64,000 nt of DNA from Pasteurellaceae bacterium (GTDB lineage: Bacteria; Pseudomonadota; Gammaproteobacteria; Enterobacterales; Pasteurellaceae): assembly GCA_030528525.1 (NCBI GenBank), contig JAUMYT010000011.1:1-64000 (forward strand), in the 5' to 3' direction. Under the pieces are notes generated by a model. The model ran no database searches. It saw nothing but the letters and a program-made list of their open reading frames with translations, and had not been told where the DNA came from. Positions 43,546-52,903 of the stretch are shown here, one piece after another; the first letter of the stretch is position 1, and each line of letters opens with the position of its first letter. The translations under genes and the position numbers were made by a program.

Positions 43546-43994
43546 TGTGTTTTTCCTATTAACATTGATGTCTTGTATGTTTCCATCCAAGCGAGATAGT
43601 TGTTGGTGTAATCCAGCACATCACCGCGCACAAAATGCGTTTGACGCGCGCCTTTTATCGGTGGCACCCAGCCCATTAACGCTTCGCGGATTTTGCCAAT
43701 CACCGGGTTAGAGACGGCAAGTTGCGGGTTATCGGGGCTGTATTGGTAGGAGTGGACGATCACCACCACCGAAAAGGTCACGGTCATCATCTGACGTGTC
43801 GCGATGCCGTCTTGGTGCCCGACTTCGTGGTTCGGCACCACATAAACCGCAGGGGTGGGTAATCCAGTCAGGCTTAAATTGGTAATCGAGCGATATTCTG
43901 CCGTGCTGCCAATGTGCTTGATATGCTCTGGCATCAGCGGCTTTAATTGGTCGATCACCAACTTCAGATCAAAGGGGGCGGTGCTGTTAAACAT
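43542..43994 (-). CDS. Tail terminator-like protein (Mu gp37 region)
   Basis: The 150-residue protein (MFNSTAPFDLKLVIDQLKPL) has an alpha/beta layout with TPAVYVVPNHEVG and TVTFSVVVIVHSYQYSPDN, like phage tail terminators that cap the tube. It overlaps both neighbours by a few bases. The position follows the DUF1320 gene, as in Mu gp36-gp37. Confidence 0.65.
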   Translation of the reverse strand: MFNSTAPFDLKLVIDQLKPLMPEHIKHIGSTAEYRSITNLSLTGLPTPAVYVVPNHEVGHQDGIATRQMMTVTFSVVVIVHSYQYSPDNPQLAVSNPVIGKIREALMGWVPPIKGARQTHFVRGDVLDYTNNYLAWMETYKTSMLIGKTQ

Positions 43995-44506
43995 CAGTAA
44001 TCCTTCAGGGTTTGTTGGGTAAAAATGTGCTCAATACGTTTTGCTTTCGGGCTAAAACTTGCCAAAGTATCATCCGCACCCAGTGAAAATTTCCCTTCGG
44101 CAACGAGCTGAAGCATTTTCATGGCATCACGGTAATCACGGACAATCGGGTTGTTCTTCTCATCTGAAATCAGATGTTGGTGCAAGTAATAACGGCTAAT
44201 CGATCTTGCCCAGGCAGTGAGTACCGTTGGTGTTTTTTTAAAAGGCAACACATAACCACGTTGCTTTAAAAAACCATCTATTACAGCACACGCATCGGTA
44301 ATGGCTTCGTGAATGCGATCGAGTGCTTTTTGGATCGGTATCTGTTGCTCTTGTGGCAATGTATCGACCGATTTGCCTTGCAATGCTTGCTCTAACAGTT
44401 CAAATGCCACAGGCATTTGCCCTGATTGAGCGGTGACTTGTGCCAGTTCTACCGCCCCTGGCTTATCTGCCAGTTGCGGTAGGGAAATGTAGGCCATCAC
44501 CATCAC
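43994..44506 (-). CDS. DUF1320 head-tail connector (Mu gp36-like)
   Basis: The 170-residue helical protein (AYISLPQLADKPGAVELAQV) contains RIHEAITDACAVIDGFLKQR and SISRYYLHQHLISDEKN, the pattern of the DUF1320 family to which Mu gp36 belongs. It follows the capsid gene with a one-base overlap. The true start may be the ATG nine bases further in (MAYIS). Confidence 0.75.
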   Translation of the reverse strand: MMVMAYISLPQLADKPGAVELAQVTAQSGQMPVAFELLEQALQGKSVDTLPQEQQIPIQKALDRIHEAITDACAVIDGFLKQRGYVLPFKKTPTVLTAWARSISRYYLHQHLISDEKNNPIVRDYRDAMKMLQLVAEGKFSLGADDTLASFSPKAKRIEHIFTQQTLKDY

Positions 44507-45429
44507 TACGCCACATCTTTTAAGAAGTAGCCTAAGTCTTTGGCAATAATCAGCTCTTTAACCGATTCGCCGACACGCAAGCGACTGCCACCACGATAAC
44601 CCATATCGTTGTCAATAATGTCACGCACTTCACGGTCGCCAAATTGAGCGGTTAAACCAAAGCTTGTGCCGCCATTGGTATCGGCTAAACGGTCACGGTA
44701 GAACAAGCTACAGTGGTTGCCCCACGCCTGATTGAGCACCGGCTTTTTGCCTGGATTCACCGAGTTCACCAAGGATTGACCAACCAAGATTTCTTCCACT
44801 TCAAACAAGTCGCGAATAAAGGCAAGTGGTACTAAACCAGAATCACCTAATGAACCGTTATAGGCTTTGACGATAGCTTTATTGCGACGTAAGGCGGTTG
44901 CTGCACGTTGCCCTAACACCATCACATTTGGTCGCATAATGGGGGCATCGAGTGCCTCTAGAATGTGATCAATTGGGTTTGCATTATCGTGCGTCCACTG
45001 GGTATTACCACTTAATGTCTTTTTAAGCCCCGTGGCGTAAGATTTCTCGTTAAACACGAGATTTGCGGTACGCACTTCACGAGTCAATTCAATTAAGTTG
45101 GTAGTTTGTTCTACTGCACGTCCTCTAGGGTCGTAACCTGCGGGAGCGTTTTTCAAATCCACATTCGGAATTGGTGCATCTAAGGCGAAATCTTCGGTGG
45201 ATGCCGTTAAATCTTTGGCACTGAATTCCACTTGATTTGGGCGAGACGTTCGACCTACACGCACATCAGGCACAGTGAACGATTCACCGAGATTAAATTC
45301 ACGGTATTTGAATTCTTGCTTACCGACTGGCACTCGGTGGAGCACGCTGTCGGCAATCATATGACGGTTGCGATAGGCAATCGCAATCGCCGTTAAAACC
45401 AGATCGATAGGGAAATTTGCTTTACTCAT
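44506..45429 (-). CDS. Major capsid protein of the transposable phage
   Basis: The 307-residue protein starts MSKANFPIDLVLTAIAIAYR and has HRVPVGKQEFKYREFNLGES and MRPNVMVLGQRAATALRRNK, with GLTAQFGDREVRDIIDNDMG toward the end. This is the capsid type of B3-like transposable phages rather than that of Mu gpT. It follows the decoration-like gene by about 57 bases. It is complete. Confidence 0.8.
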   Translation of the reverse strand: MSKANFPIDLVLTAIAIAYRNRHMIADSVLHRVPVGKQEFKYREFNLGESFTVPDVRVGRTSRPNQVEFSAKDLTASTEDFALDAPIPNVDLKNAPAGYDPRGRAVEQTTNLIELTREVRTANLVFNEKSYATGLKKTLSGNTQWTHDNANPIDHILEALDAPIMRPNVMVLGQRAATALRRNKAIVKAYNGSLGDSGLVPLAFIRDLFEVEEILVGQSLVNSVNPGKKPVLNQAWGNHCSLFYRDRLADTNGGTSFGLTAQFGDREVRDIIDNDMGYRGGSRLRVGESVKELIIAKDLGYFLKDVA

Positions 45430-45486
45430 CGTTTTTCCTTTTTATTTCACTATTTGCAAAAAAGTTACAGAATCTGATCGCTTGTA

Positions 45487-45855
45487 TTACGCCGAGGCGA
45501 AAGTACCAAAGGTCACAAAAATTGAACCGATGTCGTCGGCTTCACCGGCTTCTTCGGCAATGCCAACATACATTTGCTGATTCGTGGCTTTCACGGCACG
45601 ACCTTGATTGTCTGTTGTGACAAAATCACCCCGTTTTAAGGTGCCGCCATATAACACAGGCGTTAAGCCAGAACGTACGACATCAGTGTGTTCACCTGGG
45701 TCTTTTGGCATACGGGTGGTGACACCTAATAATTTATCGGTAGCCGCAGTGGCTTGTTTAACCCCGCCACTTTCTTCACCGTGTGCCACAATGCGATAGC
45801 CTAAAATGGCACCTTCTGCCACATAGGCAACAACTAAGTTATTGATCTGCTTCAT
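45487..45855 (-). CDS. Capsid decoration-like protein (DUF2190 type)
   Basis: The 122-residue protein (MKQINNLVVAYVAEGAILGY) is beta-rich with KLLGVTTRMPKDPGEHTDVV and LYGGTLKRGDFVTTDNQGRA, the pattern of small capsid-cement proteins next to protease and capsid genes. It overlaps the end of the protease/scaffold gene by 17 bases. Confidence 0.7.
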   Translation of the reverse strand: MKQINNLVVAYVAEGAILGYRIVAHGEESGGVKQATAATDKLLGVTTRMPKDPGEHTDVVRSGLTPVLYGGTLKRGDFVTTDNQGRAVKATNQQMYVGIAEEAGEADDIGSIFVTFGTFASA

Positions 45856-46855
45856 TATTTCTTCGCCCCTTTGTAATGTAATTCACCGCATCCGTCATCG
45901 AAATATGGATGCCCTTATTGGCTTGTTCTTGCTGATAACCAATCGCAGCATTGGCAATGGCACTTGGATCGGCAAAATCCACCGCATCTTCTGGCTCGCC
46001 TTCTTCGCCTGCTTTTTCCGCAAAATCAACGGGCTTTTGGCTTAACACTTCTTTCAGCACATCAAGGGCAGATTTAGAAATGGTTTGCGTGCCATCGGAA
46101 AATGACACAGGCTCGTTACCGAGTTTTACCATCACTTCAATTAAGCCCGCTTTTTGAGCAGGCAAGACTTTGCCGTCTTTCACCAGTTGTGCAGCAAAGT
46201 CGGTGGCAGCCTGCTGTGCGGCTTGTTGTGCTTTCTGTGCGTTTTCCGTTTCAGCGGCTACCACCTTATTTTCACGGTCTTTTAGTGCCGCTTCACGGGC
46301 GTTAAGCTCGGCTTCACGCTGTGCAACGGCTTTTTCCGCATCGGTTTTTTCTTTGTCTTTATCCATTGGATTGTCCTCTTTTGGGTTAGGTTGTGGGTTA
46401 TCGGTTGCGAAGGCAAAATCGACAAAGGCGTCTTCGCCCTCAGTGTTGGCTGCAAAGCTCACATCAGCCAAGCCTTTAACAGCAGGCGGCACTCCGCCGA
46501 GAAAGCCGATGTGACGCAAATAAAAATGACCGGGTTTTGGATTGCCAAGCGAATTTGGCAAAAAGATAGAAGCACTGCGTTTTTTGTAACGCCCCTCGTT
46601 CACCGCATCAGCAAAGGCGGCATCAATTTGCCCCACAGTGGCAAATAAGGTATCGCCCTCAAAACTCATTTCACGCACCCAGCCATAGGCAGGAGACGTG
46701 AGCTGTGGATGCCCGATAACAATCGGGGATTCAAACAGTGTTGGGTCGTAACTGTTTACTAGGTCGGTTAAATCAGATTCGGAGAATGAAACTTCACGGC
46801 CATCAACTGCCGTGTGTTTACCCAGTTTCATAATTTCCATTTTGGTGAGTTTCAT
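45839..46855 (-). CDS. Capsid protease with nested scaffold (Mu gpI/gpZ-like)
   Basis: The N-terminal half (LGKHTAVDGREVSFSESDLT, DPTLFESPIVIGHPQLTSPA) matches the Mu gpI-type protease; the C-terminal half is an Ala/Gln/Glu coiled coil typical of the scaffold. An internal ATG at 46367 (MDKDKEKTDAEKAVAQREAE) is preceded by GAGGA, so the scaffold can be made separately from the same frame, as known for Mu I and Z. The start is uncertain: ATGs at 46870 and 46855 and a TTG at 46909 are in frame, none with a strong ribosome-binding site. Confidence 0.78.
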   Translation of the reverse strand: MKLTKMEIMKLGKHTAVDGREVSFSESDLTDLVNSYDPTLFESPIVIGHPQLTSPAYGWVREMSFEGDTLFATVGQIDAAFADAVNEGRYKKRSASIFLPNSLGNPKPGHFYLRHIGFLGGVPPAVKGLADVSFAANTEGEDAFVDFAFATDNPQPNPKEDNPMDKDKEKTDAEKAVAQREAELNAREAALKDRENKVVAAETENAQKAQQAAQQAATDFAAQLVKDGKVLPAQKAGLIEVMVKLGNEPVSFSDGTQTISKSALDVLKEVLSQKPVDFAEKAGEEGEPEDAVDFADPSAIANAAIGYQQEQANKGIHISMTDAVNYITKGRRNNEADQ

Positions 46856-46989
46856 TGGTTGCAAGTCCATCAAATCAAAGATGGCACTAGCATAACGAGA
46901 GGAGATCAAAAGGTCTTTTTGCCCCGTCTTGAATTTTGTAAGAGTGTCAGAAAAAGAAAGTGGGAGAGTGAATGTGATGAATGTCGATT

Positions 46990-47023
46990 TTAGGGCGTTT
47001 ACGGGTGGTTATAACCGCCCTAA
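46990..47023. repeat. Hairpin between the protease and morphogenesis genes
   Basis: TTAGGGC (46990-46996) and GCCCTAA (47017-47023) pair, with a smaller GGTTATAACC palindrome inside. No T run follows on the minus strand. The surrounding 46,910-47,078 gap holds no gene that I can support. Confidence 0.5.
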
Positions 47024-47078
47024 ATTATCTTAGTGCTATCATTCATCTTTTTTAGATTAAAATGCGTATATGGGCGTT

Positions 47079-47579
47079 TTAGCCCTTAAAAGCGTTTTTG
47101 AGGTGAGAGCGGGCAATTTCGACTAACTGTTGCTCGTCAGCAGCCGATAATCCCAACCAAGGGCGAGCGGGGATTTCCACCTGCATTGCCCGAGGGGTTT
47201 TTTCGCCTGCACCGAGTTTTAACGGGTAATTGCCTTTGGGTTTTATTGTGCCGCCGAAGTGATGTATCGCCGCATAAGGGCGGTCAGAACCAAACACCAC
47301 TTCTTTCTGGCTGGCTTGGTAGCGTAGTGTAGCACGCAAATGCCCGTCAGCCGTGAGAATTTTATCCGCATTGCGTTTCTTGCTGGCTTTATACCAATCT
47401 GCAAGGGGTTGCCACGGTGTGCCGTCTGGGGCTTGCTGTTGAGCGAAACGAATTTGGTGGATTTCGATTAAGGTTTCGCCGATTTCGGCAAACATCGCCT
47501 TCGGGTTGGCCAACACTGCCACCGCTTGAGCAAGAGCGGTGGAGATGGTGTCTTGATTGATTTCGATATTGACAGTCAT
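47079..47579 (-). CDS. Virion morphogenesis protein (Mu gpG-like)
   Basis: The 166-residue protein has IHQIRFAQQQAPDGTPWQPL, RFAQQQAPDGTPW being the signature of the phage virion morphogenesis family, and later GSDRPYAAIHHFGGTIKPKG and IPARPWLGLS. In Mu, gpG takes part in linking head and tail. It is complete and lies between the structured element at 47.6 kb and the protease gene. Confidence 0.82.
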   Translation of the reverse strand: MTVNIEINQDTISTALAQAVAVLANPKAMFAEIGETLIEIHQIRFAQQQAPDGTPWQPLADWYKASKKRNADKILTADGHLRATLRYQASQKEVVFGSDRPYAAIHHFGGTIKPKGNYPLKLGAGEKTPRAMQVEIPARPWLGLSAADEQQLVEIARSHLKNAFKG

Positions 47580-47594
47580 GGGGTTTAGTCCTAT

Positions 47595-47772
47595 AGTAAA
47601 TTTATCGCATCAAGGGGGCACTGCCCGCCGGTGGCTCATATTCACCCTTGGCGAACCTCACGTGCGGCGGCGCGTGAGGTCAATGAATGAAGCAAGGGAG
47701 TACGACTCCGACAAGTCTTCCAATCCCTTGACATACCTCACTTGTGTCGGCTGGTGAGGTTTTTTTATTACT
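47595..47772. ncRNA. Structured element between the MuF-like and gpG-like genes
   Basis: CCTCACG and CGTGAGG flank a GC-rich loop near 47,675; CAAGGG and CCCTTG enclose a smaller GAGT-acg-ACTC hairpin near 47,695-47,735; and CCTCAC with GTGAGG followed by seven T residues ends at 47,766, a terminator on the plus strand. This looks like an independent small RNA or an inserted element. No gene of note is in this gap on either strand. Confidence 0.45.
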
Positions 47773-49015
47773 CGTTATCTTCGCGGCGATAAAGCAAAAT
47801 ACCTGATCTTACTTGCTTGATATATTCCGCTTTTTCAGCCACAAAATCTGTAATCCCTAGCCAACCATCCTTTCCAACTTCAAACACCGCCAGAGTTGGG
47901 ACAATTTCCCCATCTTGCTCAATTTCAATTTGAGAAATATAACGACGGCGTACCGTTAGATGTTTGATTTCGTGGTAATACTCTGCCTGAACCCAAATTT
48001 CATCGGGATGTTTTAATGCTTCTGCAAGCAATAACATATATTTCTCACGTCCACGTTTTTTCACTTTAGAATGCCCGCTTCGAGAAATGAATAGTGATTT
48101 GCTGATGACTAAAGGCTCACCCATTACATCTTCAAAAATCACAGGTTGAGAAGGTGTTGCCCCAAATTCATCAAGGAAAGCCTTAACGTAAAAATCATCT
48201 TCTTTTTCGAGAGGAAGCAATCTGTTTACACTGACTTTTCTAGGTGACGGCATATGTGCTTGAAGTTGCGTTTTTTGCGGAAAAATACTTACCCGCTTCG
48301 GCTCTCCGTTTTCATCTAACGGAGGCATTACCTGACTTTCTAACCGTGAAGCTCCTGGGATATGCTCAAAACTCGGATCAATGCCTTTCGGTACTCGCAC
48401 CACTCGCGGATTGCCGCTGTGCACTCCAACGATTTTTTCTTGCCACTCAATCTCAGGAGCCGTGTCGGGTTTTAGCCCTAATCGGTCTAAATAGGCTTGA
48501 CTACGCCCAATTACCGTACACTGACAACCCCACGCATTGATCGGAAAATGCGTTTTCCACCATGGGTCGGAATGGTGCAGAATCAGTCCATCCCAACTTT
48601 GATGCTCGGGACGGGGGCGAGCCACGGCATCACTATGCACATATTCCCACCACGGCATTGTCTCTCGCATTTCGTTAAGCTGAGCATAACGCCCTGCTTG
48701 ATAACTACTGCGTAGGTTAGTTTCATAAATAATCCGCGTGCTCCAGTTGCGTCCCCCGTTGTATGTCCAGTTATGCTTCGCCACAATCTCATCAAAACGT
48801 TGGCGAAATTCTTCGAGGGTTTTGCCGTTGGCAATAAAATCCTGAATGGCAGCGGCAAAATCTTCAATAATTTCCCGTTTGTGCGTGCCTGCCACTACCG
48901 CGGCGTAATCGTGTTCTGCACCGTAAATATCCGCCCAACTTTGGGTTGGTGTGGGGATTTTGCGTTTGTAAAATTCAATTTGCTCGTCAAACGCCACACT
49001 GCCGTAATTAACCAT
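47768..49015 (-). CDS. MuF-like head morphogenesis protein with nuclease-like C-terminus
   Basis: From the ATG at 49015 (GAGGAA eight bases before), the protein has about 415 residues. The MuF domain covers the middle (RFDEIVAKHNWTYNGGRNWS, TRIIYETNLRSSYQAGRYAQ, HFPINAWGCQCTVIGRSQAY). The last 130 residues (from about PVIFEDVMGEPLVISKSLFI, then HPDEIWVQAEYYHEIKHLTV and RRRYISQIEI) resemble the barnase/EndoU/colicin-like PBECR2 nuclease domain found at the C-terminus of many MuF proteins. Such toxins are packaged in the virion. No separate immunity gene is seen next to it. Confidence 0.8.
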   Translation of the reverse strand: MVNYGSVAFDEQIEFYKRKIPTPTQSWADIYGAEHDYAAVVAGTHKREIIEDFAAAIQDFIANGKTLEEFRQRFDEIVAKHNWTYNGGRNWSTRIIYETNLRSSYQAGRYAQLNEMRETMPWWEYVHSDAVARPRPEHQSWDGLILHHSDPWWKTHFPINAWGCQCTVIGRSQAYLDRLGLKPDTAPEIEWQEKIVGVHSGNPRVVRVPKGIDPSFEHIPGASRLESQVMPPLDENGEPKRVSIFPQKTQLQAHMPSPRKVSVNRLLPLEKEDDFYVKAFLDEFGATPSQPVIFEDVMGEPLVISKSLFISRSGHSKVKKRGREKYMLLLAEALKHPDEIWVQAEYYHEIKHLTVRRRYISQIEIEQDGEIVPTLAVFEVGKDGWLGITDFVAEKAEYIKQVRSGILLYRREDNE

Positions 49016-50504
49016 CTTTGGATTCCTCAACCACTTGATAACGTCCATTTAAGTTTGCGGCTTGCAGTGCCACTGTCATTGCATCGGCATATTGCTGTAA
49101 ATCCATTTCAGGGTAGAGGGTGAGTAGTTCGTCACGCACTTGCTCTAAGGAGTCAGATTTCTCTACCAGCTCACGGATTTTTGCTAACCAGTCATCAATA
49201 ATCGGCTGCATTCGCTTGCCGAGTTGTTCGGTCATTTGCGTGGGTGCGTCCTCGTGGACGTGGTGAGACGGATTTGCAAAGTTTGGGGCGGAAGTCACCG
49301 CTTGTGTGCTACTGCCTGCCATGCTTGCCTCTTCCCACTCGCCACCGTAGTTTTCTTGCACTTGAGCAAGGGTTGGGCGATATCCCGTGGTCTCAAACAC
49401 AATTTTGTCACGAGTGGCTTTGTTGGTTAAATCTTCTGGTTCTTCAAACACGCGATAGACCCGCGGTGGGTTGGCATTGGCAAAGTTCATTTTGGTGAGC
49501 CACGCCACCGGGCCGCGGTTAAACGATTCGCAAATCACATCGGCATCCGCTTTGATGATGAAATCCAGTACTTTTTCTTGCAAATCATCGTTGCCTAGTC
49601 TACCTGCGGTGCCGCCTGATGAAGTGGTTTGCCCTAAGACCACGCGTTGGATCCCATCGTTCATCGTGTCCCACAACACTTTGTAATCTGCTGTGCCACT
49701 GCGGGTTGCACTGAGTAATTCCACGGGCATATCCGTCGGCACGATGATGCCACTGTCCGACTGAATAGCATATAAGGCTTCTAGCAGCTTCTCTTGGTCA
49801 GGCTCGGATGTATTCTTCGGGTAACGCCCCAAGGCGGTTGGCATCCCGAATTTCTCCAAGAAAATCAACCAAAACTTCACGCCGTTGCGTTTGAAATAAC
49901 TCAACCAATATAGCCAATGGGCTAAGCCGATACCGTAAGGTTCGTCATCGTGATCTGCCCCTGTGCAGAATGTCCAAAAGTACGGGGCGGGGCATTCAAT
50001 GCCTTTCGGGTGATCACGGGTGAGTAACCGTAATTCACCTTTTGGGGTAAAGCGGAAACGGCGGCGATTACGTACTTTAATATCGGCAAGGTATTGCCCT
50101 TCGTCGTTCTGACGATAGATCAGCTCAGCCACGGCATAGCCGTAGAAAATGCCGTAGTGCATCAGTTTGGTCACTCGGTCAAAGCCGATTTCATTCAACC
50201 ACTGGCGAATAAACTCTGCTGCTTGCACATCTTGCGGGTTATCACTTGCGGCATCGACCTTCCACTCTTTGGCAATCAGCGCATCTTGGCGTTGCCCAAA
50301 GGTGCGTTTAACTTCTTCGTCAGAGAGCACTTTTTCGTATAGGCTTAAATCGCCACGACCACGCCCTGCAAGCACCCCATCACTCGGTTGAGCTAATTCA
50401 GCGATATAGCCTTTAGTGATGTCCTGACCGTCGCCTGTGCCCGCAATCTCTTGCTTGAGTACAGGCTTTTTGTTTTTGCTGGTAAACCAATCTTTTAAAC
50501 CCAT
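49008..50504 (-). CDS. Portal protein, DUF935 family (Mu gp29-like)
   Basis: The 498-residue protein starts MGLKDWFTSKNKKPVLKQEI and shows DUF935 motifs: VLSDEEVKRTFGQRQDALIA, MHYGIFYGYAVAELIYRQND, YFKRNGVKFWLIFLEKFGMP. It forms the packaging and ejection ring. It lies between the large terminase gene and the MuF-like gene as in Mu. It is intact. Confidence 0.88.
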   Translation of the reverse strand: MGLKDWFTSKNKKPVLKQEIAGTGDGQDITKGYIAELAQPSDGVLAGRGRGDLSLYEKVLSDEEVKRTFGQRQDALIAKEWKVDAASDNPQDVQAAEFIRQWLNEIGFDRVTKLMHYGIFYGYAVAELIYRQNDEGQYLADIKVRNRRRFRFTPKGELRLLTRDHPKGIECPAPYFWTFCTGADHDDEPYGIGLAHWLYWLSYFKRNGVKFWLIFLEKFGMPTALGRYPKNTSEPDQEKLLEALYAIQSDSGIIVPTDMPVELLSATRSGTADYKVLWDTMNDGIQRVVLGQTTSSGGTAGRLGNDDLQEKVLDFIIKADADVICESFNRGPVAWLTKMNFANANPPRVYRVFEEPEDLTNKATRDKIVFETTGYRPTLAQVQENYGGEWEEASMAGSSTQAVTSAPNFANPSHHVHEDAPTQMTEQLGKRMQPIIDDWLAKIRELVEKSDSLEQVRDELLTLYPEMDLQQYADAMTVALQAANLNGRYQVVEESKDG

Positions 50505-50506
50505 TT

Positions 50507-52051
50507 TTAATATCCTGTAAAATCGTTACGTCCACGAATAGTGCCAAAACCTCGGTGAGTACGGCTTGTTGAGAAACGACTGCCGAAGGTCGATGCCCGC
50601 TCGCCAATCGAACGATAATTGATTTCAAACCCTTCATCCGTGCGGTAGGCGTAATAGAGCAATAATTTCGCAATACCCGCATCACCATGGCGTTGTGTGC
50701 CACTTTTGCCAACGCTTCGCTTATCGAGGATACGTGGCACACCCCGCACCACCTGAAAGGCTCGCAAATCATCTAGCATATCAGCGTGATACGGTATGCT
50801 GTGGAATGTGCCATCTTCCAATGCGGCTTTAAACGGCGGAGCGTGTTCCCGATACCAGCTTTCATTGAGCATAATGCCTTCCACCACTTGCCCGTAACGG
50901 TCTTGGGCGGCTTCCGATAAAAACATGCCATTACCGCCTGCATCGTTTGCTGCTTTGGAAAAGCGTGGCAAGCGGTCACAAATGTAGTAATAGATTTGCT
51001 CTTGTTGCTTAAACGGAATTTTAGACAGTTCCACCACCAGCACTTCTTGCAGACTTAAATCCGCTTGTTCTTGCCCCACGCAAATTACGGTTAAGTCACC
51101 TTTGCGTCCAAAGTCTTCACCAAGATAGCTATGCTGTCCTTGTGGCAAAGATTGCAAAATCGGCAAGAGATGTTCTTCACACCATGCTTCGATTTCAACG
51201 TAACGCACTGGCTCGTCAATTAAGGCAAAATCATCACTTTTCGTCAGGCGAATAAGTGGCGTTTGCTTGCTCATTCGACTTTCGATGAGTGCACGAGAGA
51301 GCCATGTCCCACCTGAGTTTTTCGGGATACAATCCAGCTCTTCGCTTGCCACTTCGCCATAAGATGCCCGAATTTCGTTAATCCACGCGGTTTCAGCTTC
51401 TTGCGTCCATTCGCGTTTCAGGCGTAAACAAATACGTTTGTAAAGCCCGTCGCGAATGGCATCATCAAAGGTGATGGTGTGCAAGCTGTATGGCTTTTTG
51501 CCCGCCCGAATGTCGGTAATTAGCTCGTTGAAAGGGTTATCCACCCCGTTGTGGGTGCTGATGATATGCACTTGACCACCCCACATTAGCAATGCCATTG
51601 CTGCCTTGAGTAGTTCGCTCAAATCATCGTGGAATGCCGCTTCATCAATAATGACTCGCCCTTGTTTCCCCCGCAGGTTAGACGGACGGCTTGAGAGTGC
51701 CGTGATTCGCCAGCCACTGGCAAAGCGGATCACAAAGGCGAGAATAGATTTCTCTTCATCGCCTTCTTTGAAGATTTCTTCGGTCTCTTCAATTTCGCTC
51801 GCGGCGAAGCCGTAGGATTTCGCCCAGTTGCCGCAGTCACGGATAAACTCTAACGCCATTTCGCGGTTATAGCCGATGTACCAACAGTCCATTCCCTTTT
51901 GTGATGCGGCAAGCAATGACGTGTCTGCTGCCTCACCCCAAGAGAGACCGATACGGCGTGATTTTTCACACACTTTCACGGGTGTGGTATCCGCACACCA
52001 ACGCTGTTGGTAAGGGAGCAAGACAGATGGCGTACGATCAGCTAACTGCAT
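50507..52051 (-). CDS. Terminase large subunit (Mu gp28-like)
   Basis: The 514-residue protein has an ATPase domain (VCEKSRRIGLSWGEAADTSL as Walker A-like motif, RVIIDEAAFHDDLSELLKAA as Walker B) and a nuclease domain (YLGEDFGRKGDLTVICVGQE with the first Asp, NDAGGNGMFLSEAAQDRYGQ). It packages replicated phage DNA headful-wise, taking host flanks as in Mu. It starts on the last base of the preceding gene. Confidence 0.88.
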   Translation of the reverse strand: MQLADRTPSVLLPYQQRWCADTTPVKVCEKSRRIGLSWGEAADTSLLAASQKGMDCWYIGYNREMALEFIRDCGNWAKSYGFAASEIEETEEIFKEGDEEKSILAFVIRFASGWRITALSSRPSNLRGKQGRVIIDEAAFHDDLSELLKAAMALLMWGGQVHIISTHNGVDNPFNELITDIRAGKKPYSLHTITFDDAIRDGLYKRICLRLKREWTQEAETAWINEIRASYGEVASEELDCIPKNSGGTWLSRALIESRMSKQTPLIRLTKSDDFALIDEPVRYVEIEAWCEEHLLPILQSLPQGQHSYLGEDFGRKGDLTVICVGQEQADLSLQEVLVVELSKIPFKQQEQIYYYICDRLPRFSKAANDAGGNGMFLSEAAQDRYGQVVEGIMLNESWYREHAPPFKAALEDGTFHSIPYHADMLDDLRAFQVVRGVPRILDKRSVGKSGTQRHGDAGIAKLLLYYAYRTDEGFEINYRSIGERASTFGSRFSTSRTHRGFGTIRGRNDFTGY

Positions 52052-52590
52052 TACACCACCCCTAAAATACGTTGTCGGATTTGCTCTGCGGTATCATCTG
52101 TTAAGCCATTTTTCTTCACAATGGTTTCCACCGCTTGGGCAGCCGCTTCGGCTTTTTCTTTCACTTGGGCACGATAGCGTTTCAAATTGATTGCCGCCCC
52201 AATCAGCGGGCTAATGTTTTTCCCCACAAACGATAAAGCGGCGAGTCGCTCCATTGGATCTTCGTTTTCTTTAACGCTTTCAAGTTTCATCAACACTTCA
52301 AACACTTGGCTTTGCACCATTTCCAGAATCGCTTCGGATTGGCTGCTTTTATCATCGCCAATGTTTTCAGAGATGATTTTTGCCGCTTCGGTACTGGCTT
52401 TAATTGAAGCTAAACGCCGCTCTAAGGCTTGCCCGTAACGGTGTACCGCACTGCGTGAGATGTCATAACCACGGGTTTTGAGTTCCGCTTCAAGCTCGGA
52501 ATAGCCACTAAAGTTATTTTCAAGCACGGCGGCATCGAGCCACTCTTTCACTGCTTGGGGTAAGGCTTTGACCGTTGAACGCTTTGGCAT
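52051..52590 (-). CDS. Terminase small subunit, DUF3486 (Mu gp27-like)
   Basis: The 179-residue protein starts MPKRSTVKALPQAVKEWLDA, followed by SGYSELEAELKTRGYDISRS and AVHRYGQALERRLASIKAST: DUF3486, the small-terminase family of Mu-like phages. It recognises the phage end and hands DNA to the large subunit. Overlap with the large subunit is one base. Confidence 0.85.
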   Translation of the reverse strand: MPKRSTVKALPQAVKEWLDAAVLENNFSGYSELEAELKTRGYDISRSAVHRYGQALERRLASIKASTEAAKIISENIGDDKSSQSEAILEMVQSQVFEVLMKLESVKENEDPMERLAALSFVGKNISPLIGAAINLKRYRAQVKEKAEAAAQAVETIVKKNGLTDDTAEQIRQRILGVV

Positions 52591-52592
52591 AC

Positions 52593-52901
52593 CTACCCCC
52601 AGTATTTTTCAGGACGGGCAATACCTGCCCCTACGGGTTCGGTATATTCCACCACATCCACGCCTTTGCTGGTGAGCTTGGCGTGCCAACGCGCGGTTTC
52701 ACGCCCTTTAATTTCAACTAAGCCTTTGTCAGCCAAATAATCTAATTCTCGACGTAGCTCAATCATCGTCAGCTGCATTGGTACAGTTTGGATAGTGGAT
52801 AAAATCAACCCTTCTGCCGCACCAATCGGACGGGCGTGGTCAAGGGTGAGTAAAATTAACCAACGGATATGTTCTTTTTTGTTTTGTTCAAAATTCATCA
52901 T
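52593..52901 (-). CDS. Mu gp26-like winged-helix protein
   Basis: The 102-residue protein (MNFEQNKKEHIRWLILLTLD) has a winged-helix pattern: LILSTIQTVPMQLTMIELRR then LDYLADKGLVEIKGRET, typical of the gene between gp25-like and gp27-like genes in Mu-type operons. It may bind DNA during packaging. Complete. Confidence 0.72.
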   Translation of the reverse strand: MMNFEQNKKEHIRWLILLTLDHARPIGAAEGLILSTIQTVPMQLTMIELRRELDYLADKGLVEIKGRETARWHAKLTSKGVDVVEYTEPVGAGIARPEKYWG

Positions 52902-52903
52902 TG

